Source: Photobacterium sp. TLY01
Lineage (GTDB): Bacteria; Pseudomonadota; Gammaproteobacteria; Enterobacterales; Vibrionaceae
NCBI RefSeq assembly: GCF_021432065.1
Contig: NZ_CP090364.1
Span: forward strand, 930,001 to 994,000
Length of the DNA: 64,000 nucleotides
Reading direction: 5' to 3'
How positions within the stretch are numbered: position 1 is the first letter of the stretch; every line of letters starts with the position of its first letter. Under the pieces are notes generated by a model, which searched no databases, was not told the origin of the DNA, and was given only the letters and a program-made list of their open reading frames with translations. A program made the translations under genes and the position numbers. Positions 35,228 through 43,979 of the stretch are shown here, one piece after another.

Positions 35228-37289
35228 GGTCAACGTCGAGTGATTCAGCCCATATTTCTCTCAATTCGGTTTGCAATTTAGTCCAAACTTCATCTTTGGT
35301 GGTACCAAACGATCGCACTTTGAATTCTGCAAGTTTTTTACGGTCCACTTTACCGTTGGCCGTGTAAGGAAATTCTTGGAGCTCTTTGATTAATACTGGC
35401 ATCATATAATCAGGTAAGCATTCGCCCAACTTAACGCGTAATTGGTCGGTAGAAACATTAGATTTCGGACCTTTAACAAAAGCTCTGATCTGTTTTTTAT
35501 CGTCAGCTATAACTACACACCCTGTGTAAAGGTCTAATCGAAGAATCGTGTTTTCTATCTCACCGAGCTCAACTCGAAATCCTCGAATTTTAAGCTGATT
35601 GTCCCGACGACCAATAAAGTTAATGTCACCATTATTGTCCCAAAAGCAAATATCACCCGTCCGATACGTTATGCCTGCTTTTGAATTCGATTCAATCGGG
35701 GCAAATCGTTCATTAGTTTGATTAATATCTCGTACATACCCTGGTCCAACTCCTTTCCCTGCTATATACAATTCACCTTGTTCGAGAGTCTGGCAAGGCT
35801 CGCCTTTTTCATTAATTAGGTAAACCTGAGTATTATTGATTGGCTGTCCAATGACTTTGTTATTGCAGCCTTGCTCTAGTCGTTTAAAGGTAGCCAGCAC
35901 AGTACATTCAGTAGGCCCATATATATTGACCAAATTTGTCTGTCCGGACCAATGATCGATCGCTGCACTGTCGCAGACATCGCCTCCGGTGATGATGTAT
36001 TCCATAGATGGCCATGAATACTGCGGCATTGCCGATAACATTGCTGGTGGTATGAAACAGTGTGTGACTGACTCTTCCAAGATTAAATTGTTTAGTTGTT
36101 CGAAGTCATGTCGCTGTTCTGATGAAGGTACAATAAGTGTCCCCCCAGTTGTAAATGTAGGGAAGATATCTAATAGAGATGCGTCGAAGGAAATTGTTGT
36201 GAACTGAAGACAACGAGAATCATATGATAGATTCGTTTCTGTGATATACCAGTGACAGAAATGAACCACATTCTGATGAGTCAGTTGCACTCCTTTTGGA
36301 ACACCCGTTGAACCTGACGTATAGATCACCACAGCATTTTGACTTGTGTTTTCTTCGTATTTAAACGGTGTCGCTGTTGTTCCAATATTTGTATTTTGCT
36401 CTATGGCGTCTATTGAAGTAGCTCGCGTTTCTGTCTCAAAATTTAACTTCCCAATTAATAATTGTGGTTTGGAGCCTTTCAATATGTTCTTAATTCGGTC
36501 TTCAGGGTACTCGGGGTCGATAGGCACATAACAAGCATTTATTTTTAACACTGCCAGAATCGTTGCATATAATTCGATTGACTTTGGTAATGCGATTGCT
36601 ATTACTTGTTGTTCTGCACAACTACCTGAACGCAGGAGGTTTTGAATATTTGACGCATATCTTTCAACCTTACCTTCCAGCTCTTTGTAAGAGATCGAGG
36701 TATCACCAAATTTGACCGCTGCCTTTTGGGGGAACAACCTAACCGTATTTTCAAAAGCTTCGTATAAACCTTGATAATACTTTCCGTTCTCGATCGTCTC
36801 ATTTGACTTGTGCCAAAATTTTAATTCATGAAGGTCAACCTCTGAATAGTGCACTAATTCATCACTAGGAATTGTGTTATCTTTGGTTAAACCTTGTGAC
36901 AAGCGTGTTAGCGTCAAAGAAACACACTGTTCTACAACTGTACAAATTTCTTTGTGAATATCTGCCCCATTATGTGTGAATCCGTACTTTATGACTGACT
37001 TAGTAATTAGCACCAACTGCCCGTCAAATGGTGCTAATGTAGAAACAATGTATTGTTCATTATCACTCTCATGAGCCACGCTAATATACACTGACGACCT
37101 TGAACCTAAATCGATGTCATCAGGTTGGTAACGCTTAAGAATGAAATCGACCTTCATTGAGTCTTCAATTTCAGAAACAGTTTCGTCGGGTTTTGATGAA
37201 ATAATGTTATGACCAAGCTCGTAAATAAGATTGGTTAGTTCATGCGAGCAAGGACACTTGCTATCAAGTGCAATAGAATAAAGTTTCAT
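35228..37289 (-). pseudogene. NRPS adenylation protein, 3' end lost at ISAs1
   Basis: Non-ribosomal peptide synthetase with an N-terminal region of about 165 aa that I do not recognise, then a complete adenylation domain: YTSGSTGVPKG (A3), FDAS (A4), NIYGPTE (A5), YRTGDI (A7), GRRDNQLKIRGFRVELGEIE (A8), NGKVDR with the A10 lysine. It ends in the first helix of a carrier protein (ELREIWAESLDVD) exactly where the IS begins, before the phosphopantetheine serine; the open frame then reads into the IS and stops at 35172. By eye the pocket residues read D-A-L-F-I-G-I-V-L-K, an aliphatic pocket. The carrier domain and anything after it are gone, so it cannot hold an aminoacyl thioester. It starts 14 bases after the restored N-oxygenase stop, with GGAAAGAC upstream. 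Confidence 0.85.
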
Positions 37290-37435
37290 TGTCTTTCCAT
37301 GATCTATGAATATTGGGCGAGAAGATTTCGGGTCGGTGCGTGCTCAAAAATGCCTGACGCAATTAGGAATCGGCGGATATTTGCAACCATAGGGTGCTGT
37401 CCAGTAATAGGGTACCCACTGTAACCCTCCCTACT

Positions 37436-38257
37436 TTAATGGCAGCCTAAATTAGAGTTTTTCCTGCTTTCGTACCTTGCTAAGTATTCCCACGGGGTCA
37501 GATCATCCAGGGCATCATGAGGGCGTTCATCGTTATATTCCTTCATCCATTGTTCGGTTAACTCTCGAACTTCACTCAGCGTTTTAAAAACGTACATATC
37601 GAGAAGTTCTGTGCGATAGGTTCGATTAAAGCGCTCAATATATGAGTTCTCAGTGGGTTTTCCTGGTCGAATAAATTCAAGTTCAACTCGATTTTCTTCG
37701 GCCCATTCGGCTAACGCTGTGGAGATAAATTCTGGACCATTATCCATCCTGAGTTTGCCGGGCATCCCGCGCCACGCTGTGATACGCTCCAAAACCCGGA
37801 TGACTCTTGGGGCTGGTAAATTTAAGTCCACTTCGATGGCTAACACTTCGCGGTTAAAATCATCGACAACATTAAACGTACGAAAACGTCTGCCGCAAGC
37901 CAGAGCGTCACTCATAAAATCAATCGACCAACAGCCGTTCACCCCGTCAGGACGTGCCAGCGGGACTGGCTCCCGTTTCGGTAACCGCTTTTTTCCTTTG
38001 CGCCTCATATTGAGCTTGAGTGAGCAGTAAACACGGTAAACGCGCTTGTGGTTCCATGGATATCCCCAGCGTCTGAGAACTTTAAATAACTTGCCAAAAC
38101 CATAAGCAGGATATCGCTCTACGGCTTCTTGCAACTTGGCGATGACCTCATCATCTCGATGAGGGTCTGGTTGATATCGATAGACAGAATCACTGATGCC
38201 AACTGCGCGGCAGGCCATTCTGAGACTGACCCGAAATTGCTGACGAACATACTCCAC
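37436..38257 (-). CDS. IS3-family transposase OrfB
   Basis: DDE transposase domain of 273 aa from its internal ATG: HTH_21 region (VYRYQPDPHRDDEVIAKLQE), then the rve integrase core with SIDFMSDAL, MDNGPEFIS and a final glutamate in SYIERFNRTYR. The stop lies just inside the left inverted end. The frame is open upstream of the ATG through KPAVKRELVEYV into the orfA slippery site, so the working protein is probably an OrfAB fusion. Confidence 0.93.
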   Translation of the reverse strand: MEYVRQQFRVSLRMACRAVGISDSVYRYQPDPHRDDEVIAKLQEAVERYPAYGFGKLFKVLRRWGYPWNHKRVYRVYCSLKLNMRRKGKKRLPKREPVPLARPDGVNGCWSIDFMSDALACGRRFRTFNVVDDFNREVLAIEVDLNLPAPRVIRVLERITAWRGMPGKLRMDNGPEFISTALAEWAEENRVELEFIRPGKPTENSYIERFNRTYRTELLDMYVFKTLSEVRELTEQWMKEYNDERPHDALDDLTPWEYLARYESRKNSNLGCH

Positions 38258-38280
38258 GAGTTCGCGTTTAACCGCTGGCT

Positions 38281-38550
38281 TTACAGCTTTTTTTCCAGAA
38301 TATCTTTCACAATACGATGCTCAAGGCTGAGGTCAGCGAACATCTGCTTGAGTCGGCGATTTTCATCTTCAAGCTCTTTCAGCCGCTTCACATCGGACGC
38401 TTCCATACCACCATATTTCGATTTCCAGTTGTAATAGGTAGCGTCAGAGATACCGTATTCACGACAGACTTCGTTGACCTTACGGCCAGCCTCCACTTCC
38501 TTCAGGATCTTCACGATCTGTGTTTCTGTGTAGCGTGATTTTTTCATCAT
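38281..38550 (-). CDS. IS3-family OrfA (HTH protein)
   Basis: An 89-aa helix-turn-helix and leucine-zipper protein (KVNEVCREYGISDATYYNWKSKYGG, then LKELEDENRRLKQMFADL). Near its 3' end the coding strand has seven A followed by G (38294-38287), read A-AAA-AAG. A -1 shift there joins orfA in frame to the region upstream of orfB, the usual way IS3 elements make active transposase. Confidence 0.93.
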   Translation of the reverse strand: MMKKSRYTETQIVKILKEVEAGRKVNEVCREYGISDATYYNWKSKYGGMEASDVKRLKELEDENRRLKQMFADLSLEHRIVKDILEKKL

Positions 38551-39467
38551 GCGTTCTCCGTTTATTTCAGTGTAAACGGAAAAGCTCTAATTACTAGCGA
38601 CATGTTTTTCGGGGAGGGTTACACCACCAACAAGGTTTTCAAGTACTTTAGCTTTAACGACATCTGGAAGGGATAGTTGGTTGATCAACGCTGTATCAAA
38701 TTCTTTCTGGATATCATTTGTAAGATATTCTTCAAGAAATTTTGGCAATGCAGACCCAATAGCCAATCGAGATGATTCATCAATCTCGGCCCAGTAAATC
38801 TTGACTAGCTCTGTCCAAAACTTTGAGTGGCGACCTTCGTCTGCAAGATGATCTGCCATAATACCCTTAATTGAGCGCTTAACACTGTCGTCACTAGCAA
38901 AAGCAGCAACGTCAGAAGTTACAGTGTTCTCAGAGATGGCCACAGCAATCAGTTCAACACCGGCTTTATGGTTAGCGTCATCTAATGAGGCGATTGCTTT
39001 CGGGATTGCTCGACTAAGCTCAATTTCATTAAATACCTGAAAGGGCTTTGAACCAGTTTGTTGTTCCATCTGATTCTGGAAATCCATTGCAACAAATGCG
39101 TGGTAGTCTTCATCAATAACAACTGACATTGCGTCATATCTAGCCTCGAATGAGAACTCGAAAGGAAAACGGCCTTTAGCAATATCTAGTGCCGTTTTGT
39201 TAACGATTTCAGTCTCAAAAATTACAATATCATTGATATATTTGTATAGGCTTTGAAGCAAAATCGTATTTTGTACCTCTAAACCCAACTTCTCAATTAC
39301 CGGATCAAAGCACAATGGCTGTCTTTCCTTTGGGTAAAATGAAAGTTCATCATCCTCAATAATACGTCTTGGTCTTGTCCGGATTGTCGCTCGTTGTTCC
39401 CATGAATTTGCGTGTGATTGATAAGCCATTTTATGTTCCCTTTCAACTGCGTTTTTCGTTTATTTGT

Positions 39468-39826
39468 TTAGTAATAGTGAATTTCTAGAAGGACACACCC
39501 GTCGTCGCTTTTGAACGGTCCATGATGAGTACCTGCTGGTCTTATAAAGTATTCACTACTGTGTATTTATGCTTTAGTTCTAAGGTGTCTTTATTGAGAA
39601 GAATTTGGTCACCCGAAACCAGATATACCTCTTCATGGTAATCATGAAGAAATACTTCCTTGGTCCCAGCACCAGGGTTAAAGCGAACAAAGCGTGTTCT
39701 TATCCCAGTTTTCTTTTCAGTATCTAGGGTGTCTTCGATAATGATCTGTTCGATGCCAGGGTCAAAACCAGTCGGGATAGTCCAATTTTCTGAAGGGATA
39801 TTTAAAATTTTTTCCATAATTTCCAA
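39468..39826 (-). pseudogene. ChrR-like cupin protein with a frameshift
   Basis: Small cupin of about 110 residues. The first 94-residue frame (FNPGAGTKEVFLHDYHEEVYLVSGDQILL) stops at 39542. Without the shift, the -1 frame from about 39560 continues EYFIRPAGTHHGPF and DDGCVLLEIHYY to a stop at 39468, which is the expected second cupin motif with its histidines. One base is therefore missing, or two gained, near 39558-39570. Either ATG at 39826 or at 39817 may start it. A single-domain cupin also occurs in fragin/valdiazen-type clusters. Sequencing error is the main alternative. Confidence 0.75.
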
Positions 39827-39856
39827 ACTCAGTGTGTATTAAAAAGAAGGCCTTGC

Positions 39857-41548
39857 TTAGTCGAGCCAATTAAAGGATTCGTACTGATCCAAAAATGAAG
39901 AAACCGCATTTAGAGTCGCCTGCAGAAGAGCTTTTAATGAGTCACTATTAATTGAGACGCCAAAGTAACTTACCTGTAAATTGGATTGGATCTCAACGTA
40001 AGTGACGGCTCTACTTTCAGTACTAAGCCCCAGCGTATGCTCAGAATAACCTTTGATATTTATATCGATATCGAAGGCTTGTTTTATGCCATTAACCAAA
40101 GCACTCATGATTCCAGAACCAAGCCCTTCAACATCAACTCTGCGCCCCTTGTGATTTAAAGTTGAAATGATACATAGCTCACCCGATTCAGACTTGCTTT
40201 CATAATCTATAAGTTGAAGATCTGGTTTATCTAAAACGCCATATGACTCTCGAAATAGCCGCCAAATTTCATTCAGGTTCATTTCGCAACCCGAGTGATT
40301 AGTAAATGATTTAACCTTTTCGCTGAAGTCGATTTGTAGTGGCCTAGGAAGCTTCAATCCGTGGTTCTGCTCTATGAGCCAAGCTGCACCACTTTTGCCT
40401 GATTGGTTATTTACCCGAATTACCTCTTCATAAGCACAACCAATATCAATGGGATCAATTGGTAGATATGGGACATCCCAAGTGACTTGCCCCGTTTCAA
40501 ACCGCTTTGCAAACCCTTTTTTAATAGCATCCTGATGTGAACCTGAAAATGCCGTAAAGACCAACTCACCCGCATATGGGTGCCTAGGATGTACCGGAAT
40601 TCGATTACAATATTCAGCTACTTCCACGGTTTTCTTGATATTTTCAAACTTAATGTTTGGGTTAACACCTTGGCTATATAGGTTCATGGCCAGTGTTACT
40701 AAATCAACATTCCCTGTTCTTTCACCATTGCCGAACAAACAGCCTTCAATTCTCTGAGCGCCACCAAGAACACCAAGTTCAGCTGTAGCAACGCCAGTAC
40801 CGCGGTCATTGTGTGGGTGGATACTGATAGTTACATTATTGAGATCGCTAAAATTTCTAATGAATAGTTCGATCTGGTCGGCAAACACGTTCGGTGTGTT
40901 GACTTCAACCGTAGTCGGTAGGTTTAGTATTAATTGTCTGGATTCATTAGGGCACCATAAGTCTTTTACTGCTTCACAGATCTCTAAGGCAAATTCAAGC
41001 TCTGTAAAGCAAAAGGTTTCCGGAGAGTATTCCAAACACCATGTAGTTTCCGGTTGTTCCTCACATAGCTGCTTAATCAATTCAACAGCGTCTAAAGCAA
41101 GCTGAATGGTTTTTTCTTTTGAATTTTGAAAAACCACATCCCTAAATACGGGAGCGGTGGCATTGTAGACATGAACAATTGCCTGTTTTGCTCCTCTCAA
41201 AGAATCCATCGTCATTCGAATCAGATCCGGACGTGCCTGAGTAATTACTTGAACCCAAACATCATCAGGTATGTGGTCCTTTTCTATTAGCTTACGGACG
41301 AATTGAAACTCAGTATCTGACGCAGAAGGAAACGCGACCTCGATTTCTTTGAAACCACATTGCACAAGATGGTCGAAATACATAAGTTTTCTATCGTGAT
41401 CCATAGGGTTAGCCAGGGCCTGATTTCCATCCCGTAGGTCGGTTGAGCACCAACGAGGTGCTGCTTCAAGTCGCTTGCTAGGCCATACTCGTTCCGGATT
41501 AGATACAATAGATGCTGGTGTATATTTTTGAGATGGTTCAGAAATCAT
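39857..41548 (-). CDS. 2-isopropylmalate synthase-type enzyme (LeuA type 2)
   Basis: Claisen-condensing enzyme of 563 aa in the DRE-TIM metallolyase family, normally joining acetyl-CoA to a branched 2-oxo acid. The catalytic domain has DLRDGNQALANP (RDGxQ) and HPHNDRGTGVATAELG (metal HxH). The C-terminal regulatory LeuA domain (GRRVDVEGLGSGIMSALVNG) is complete. The form is the longer type also found in actinobacteria, distinct from the enterobacterial LeuA, and it lies outside a leuABCD operon. As first gene of the cluster it may supply a chain-extended leucine-like precursor. A GAGGTAG site precedes the ATG. It is intact, unlike the downstream genes. Confidence 0.88.
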   Translation of the reverse strand: MISEPSQKYTPASIVSNPERVWPSKRLEAAPRWCSTDLRDGNQALANPMDHDRKLMYFDHLVQCGFKEIEVAFPSASDTEFQFVRKLIEKDHIPDDVWVQVITQARPDLIRMTMDSLRGAKQAIVHVYNATAPVFRDVVFQNSKEKTIQLALDAVELIKQLCEEQPETTWCLEYSPETFCFTELEFALEICEAVKDLWCPNESRQLILNLPTTVEVNTPNVFADQIELFIRNFSDLNNVTISIHPHNDRGTGVATAELGVLGGAQRIEGCLFGNGERTGNVDLVTLAMNLYSQGVNPNIKFENIKKTVEVAEYCNRIPVHPRHPYAGELVFTAFSGSHQDAIKKGFAKRFETGQVTWDVPYLPIDPIDIGCAYEEVIRVNNQSGKSGAAWLIEQNHGLKLPRPLQIDFSEKVKSFTNHSGCEMNLNEIWRLFRESYGVLDKPDLQLIDYESKSESGELCIISTLNHKGRRVDVEGLGSGIMSALVNGIKQAFDIDINIKGYSEHTLGLSTESRAVTYVEIQSNLQVSYFGVSINSDSLKALLQATLNAVSSFLDQYESFNWLD

Positions 41549-41724
41549 GTTTGCTACCTCGTTTAGTTCAGTTTCATTTTAAAGTTGAGAACTGAATTTG
41601 CTTTCGCGTGAGGGACATGAACTTTGTCTTAATAGACAAGCTTCTTTTATAAAACTTGAACTATCCTAGAAGTATCGACATCGATTTTTAGTTTGGTCTC
41701 TTACTACTGTCCACTTCTTTAAGA

Positions 41725-41748
41725 CCTCAGCAGCAATGCTGGGGTTTT
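41725..41748 (+). terminator. terminator-like hairpin
   Basis: CCTCAGCA pairs with TGCTGGGG (one G-U) over a four-base GCAA loop and is followed by TTTT. No plus-strand gene ends here, so it may be a leftover of lost DNA. Confidence 0.5.
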
Positions 41749-41852
41749 CTTCAATCTGGGAGACCAAATTTAGGGGGGGTAGCTCCAATTGGCAGAGCAG
41801 CGGATCCCAAAACGCATGCCTGAACTGCCATTGGTGTCGGAAGTCTGAGTGA

Positions 41853-41897
41853 TGCCAGACAATCAAGCGGAAGCAGGGTTCTCCTGATTGTCTGGCA
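41853..41897. repeat. 13-bp perfect inverted repeat
   Basis: TGCCAGACAATCA and TGATTGTCTGGCA flank a 19-base spacer. It lies 27 bases after the stop of the 662-aa gene on the minus strand. A terminator is possible, but no T-run follows in either direction; a recombination site or protein-binding site is also possible. Confidence 0.7.
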
Positions 41898-41924
41898 CAG
41901 GTCTTTGCAGAGATTCAATCCCAG

Positions 41925-43913
41925 TCAATGTGATTGCTGAGCAATCTCCGACGTGGTGTATTTATCCACGATCCCTTGCAGCCTTTCTTTAATCTGCTGA
42001 TTCTGCTCTACATCAATCTGCTGCTGGAGCTGCATCAGGGTATTGCTGTCCAGCGCGCGGTAACTCAGAGAATTGGCGGCGACTTCAAGGGTGGTGACAT
42101 TTGCATCATCTTTGAGAGTCTGCAACAAATAGTCGGTGGCATCCGAGCCGGGAACAAACCGCAGGGCATGGGTAGCCCGCTGACGAATGTCAGCATTGGT
42201 TTGTTCGGTATACGTTTGCAAATCCCCAAAGCTCAGGTATTGCCCCATATTGCCCAGCACCGTCAGATGATGAAGGGTGGCCGAGGTATCGGGTGCAGTC
42301 TTGAGTTCCCGCAATTGTTCAGAGACATAAGCGTTGGCCGTTGTGCTGTCTTCCACGCCCATGCGCTGAACCATGGCGCTTTTCGCCAGATCGACATTGG
42401 CTGTCATCGACTCCGCTAACTGGCTGTTGCCGACCATATTCGAGAAGCGTTCAAACGTTTGTGTATTGCCCTGCGGTGACAGTGCCAGCGATGCCATGAT
42501 TGAGGCTGCTGCCTGTTTCTCGTTCATCCGGGCATTCAGTGTGGTCAGCATAGCCTCCTGTGAAGCGCGGCTGGCGACTGTACTCAGTGCACTCAGGTAC
42601 AGACTGAACCCTGGTTCATGAGTGCCAAATTTCGCCAAATCATCCGTTAGCAGATCCAGATCGCCGGGATAGGTGCGGGCAAAGTTTTGCAGCAGGGCGC
42701 TCAGCTGACTTTCTGCTTTGACTCTCTCGAGGCCATCCAGAGACAGCATGGCATCATAAAGATCTTTGATTTCCTGATAGGCCTCTTCGGCAGAGGTGCT
42801 GGCACCCTGAGTTGCCTGCTCTGAGTGTTGTTGTTCATCGCTCGCTTCGTCCAAAGTGCCGGCACCTTGGCTTACTTTGCCTCCGGTGGAGAGAAACACC
42901 TCAGCGGCGGTTAACTCGATCTGACGCTGCGACTGGACCTGTTGGATCAGGGCGAGTTCAGTCTGGCTGATGTCCTCAGACCATGATGTCAGGTTCAGAA
43001 TCAAGCGATTGTTATTGCTTGCCAGCGGCTGACCGTTAAGCAGGTGCTCGACGCTTTCATCAACCGACAACGATTGCAGCATACGATGTTGCTGATCCCA
43101 GCGGGCCTGGTGACTGAACGAGTAGATGGGCCTGAGTTTGTTTTCCAGTCCACGGGCCTGATCTCCACTCACTTGATCATAGACGGCTTTTTCCAGCTCA
43201 CGGCGTTTAAATAACGCGTAACTGTCGGTTGCCGGCGTCGGTGCTGTGTCCGGCTGCAGGCTGTAGAAAGCAGTGAACTCGCCGTTGTAGTCTTTTTCTG
43301 AACGTTGCCATTGTGTGTTGGCGCTGAGTGTTTCAGGAACAATGTGCTGCATCATGAAGGCAATAGTTTCCATGGACTTCAGCGACGGATGGGGCTGTGA
43401 CAAATAGACTTCCAGGATCTCTCCTTCAGGGGAGCTGATGAACTCTATCCCTTGCTGTACCTGCTGGCGCAGAGCTGCCACTATCTCTGGATTGGCCTGC
43501 TGATTGACGGCGGCGGTAATGTCCGGCGCCGGCATTCTGATCAGTTTATAGATGTGATCATCCCGGGTTTGCCGGTACTGGAGCATGTCGCCGCTGATAT
43601 CGAATCGGATTGTTTGCTCAACCGTGGTGCCAGGGGCTGAAAAAGCGATATCGGCACTGTATTGCAGCGCAAAGACTTGTTTGGCAAATGCCTCAGAGGC
43701 GGTGTTCTTACTGTGTGAAGACGCTGTGCCTGTGTGCTGAAAAGCCGGAGGATGACTGTTCGGGTTGGCTGGCGTAGCGGTTGGCTGGGCTGAGGCAGAA
43801 CCGGATTCATGGTCAGGTACGGCGGAAGCGGGCGATCCCGAAAGACGAAACAGCGCGGCGCCGGCGGCTATGCAGCTGACCAGCACCAGAATAAAAAGTA
43901 ATTTGTTCTTCAT
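41925..43913 (-). CDS. large secreted or membrane-anchored HEAT-like protein
   Basis: A 662-aa protein with an N-terminal hydrophobic segment (residues 4-24) that acts as signal or anchor, a low-complexity Ser/Pro/Ala stretch (about 27-70), a beta-rich domain (about 75-340), a Gln/Ser-rich linker (about 345-375) and an alpha-helical repeat domain to the end (for example DIRQRATHALRFVPGSDATDYLLQTLKDD), of HEAT type. A beta-sheet domain followed by a helical superhelix is reminiscent of lipid-transfer proteins such as vitellogenin; this is only an impression by eye. It lies 66 bases after the gene for a secreted beta-rich protein, with a strong hairpin between. Confidence 0.72.
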   Translation of the reverse strand: MKNKLLFILVLVSCIAAGAALFRLSGSPASAVPDHESGSASAQPTATPANPNSHPPAFQHTGTASSHSKNTASEAFAKQVFALQYSADIAFSAPGTTVEQTIRFDISGDMLQYRQTRDDHIYKLIRMPAPDITAAVNQQANPEIVAALRQQVQQGIEFISSPEGEILEVYLSQPHPSLKSMETIAFMMQHIVPETLSANTQWQRSEKDYNGEFTAFYSLQPDTAPTPATDSYALFKRRELEKAVYDQVSGDQARGLENKLRPIYSFSHQARWDQQHRMLQSLSVDESVEHLLNGQPLASNNNRLILNLTSWSEDISQTELALIQQVQSQRQIELTAAEVFLSTGGKVSQGAGTLDEASDEQQHSEQATQGASTSAEEAYQEIKDLYDAMLSLDGLERVKAESQLSALLQNFARTYPGDLDLLTDDLAKFGTHEPGFSLYLSALSTVASRASQEAMLTTLNARMNEKQAAASIMASLALSPQGNTQTFERFSNMVGNSQLAESMTANVDLAKSAMVQRMGVEDSTTANAYVSEQLRELKTAPDTSATLHHLTVLGNMGQYLSFGDLQTYTEQTNADIRQRATHALRFVPGSDATDYLLQTLKDDANVTTLEVAANSLSYRALDSNTLMQLQQQIDVEQNQQIKERLQGIVDKYTTSEIAQQSH

Positions 43914-43940
43914 AGACTATTGACTCATGACACAGAGATG

Positions 43941-43965
43941 CTCCCCGCATTCTGGATGCGGGGAG
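43941..43965 (-). terminator. intercistronic hairpin (attenuator or RNA stabiliser)
   Basis: Perfect 10-bp stem CTCCCCGCAT/ATGCGGGGAG with a five-base loop between the secreted-protein gene and the HEAT-like gene on the minus strand. There is no T-run, so it could be a partial terminator or could protect the upstream mRNA, giving more of the secreted protein than of the HEAT protein. Confidence 0.6.
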
Positions 43966-43979
43966 GAAGGGCGCTGAGA

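Larger units (their letters stand above)
37420..38623 (-). mobile_element. IS3-family (IS407-like) insertion sequence, 1204 bp
   Basis: Inverted ends begin TGTAACCCTCCC at 37420 and, on the minus strand, at 38623. A second shared block, ATTAGAG(T/C)TTTTCC, lies 19-20 bases further in. The flanks are CCAC at 37416-37419 and CCAC at 38624-38627, a 4-bp target duplication. It contains orfA and orfB. It lies inside the N-oxygenase gene. Confidence 0.92.
37304..39429 (-). pseudogene. AurF-type diiron N-oxygenase interrupted by an IS3-family element
   Basis: Amine N-oxygenase of the AurF family. The seven diiron ligands are present with the same spacing as in AurF: E72, E107 and H110 (EDYH), E167 (SENT), H194, E198 and H201 (HLADEGRH). 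The gene is split after residue 268 by an insertion at 37420-38623 with a CCAC duplication. The present frame runs 11 residues into the IS and stops at 38587. Joining 38624 to 37415 restores an open frame of 305 codons that ends with TAG at 37304, just before the NRPS start; the restored tail includes GYPITGQHPMVANIRRF. It would oxidise an amino group, possibly on a carrier-bound amino acid. All ligands lie before the break, but the missing tail probably disables the protein. Confidence 0.88.
41549..41924. other. intergenic edge of the AT-rich island
   Basis: About 375 bases. It holds the presumed promoter of the LeuA-type gene (minus strand), a hairpin at 41725-41748, nested inside an outer inverted repeat (TTTGGTCTC at 41692/GAGACCAAA at 41760), a tRNA-like stretch at 41773-41813 and a 13-bp-stem hairpin at 41853-41897. 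An open frame at 41666-41866 (minus) has no recognisable product. Confidence 0.5.

Noticed and set aside
37304..37419. Separate small gene between the IS3 element and the NRPS gene
   Set aside because: The frame is explained as the severed 3' end of the N-oxygenase gene.
38317..38434. Short plus-strand frames inside the IS3 element
   Set aside because: Antisense to orfA; the orfA and orfB assignment with a slippery site explains the region.
41666..41866. 66-codon open frame on the minus strand at the island edge
   Set aside because: No ribosome-binding site, no recognisable product, and it overlaps the tRNA-like stretch. Possibly a transposase remnant but unsupported.
41853..41897. Integron attC site
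   Set aside because: The hairpin lacks the RYYYAAC/GTTRRRY core sites and there is no integrase or cassette array nearby.
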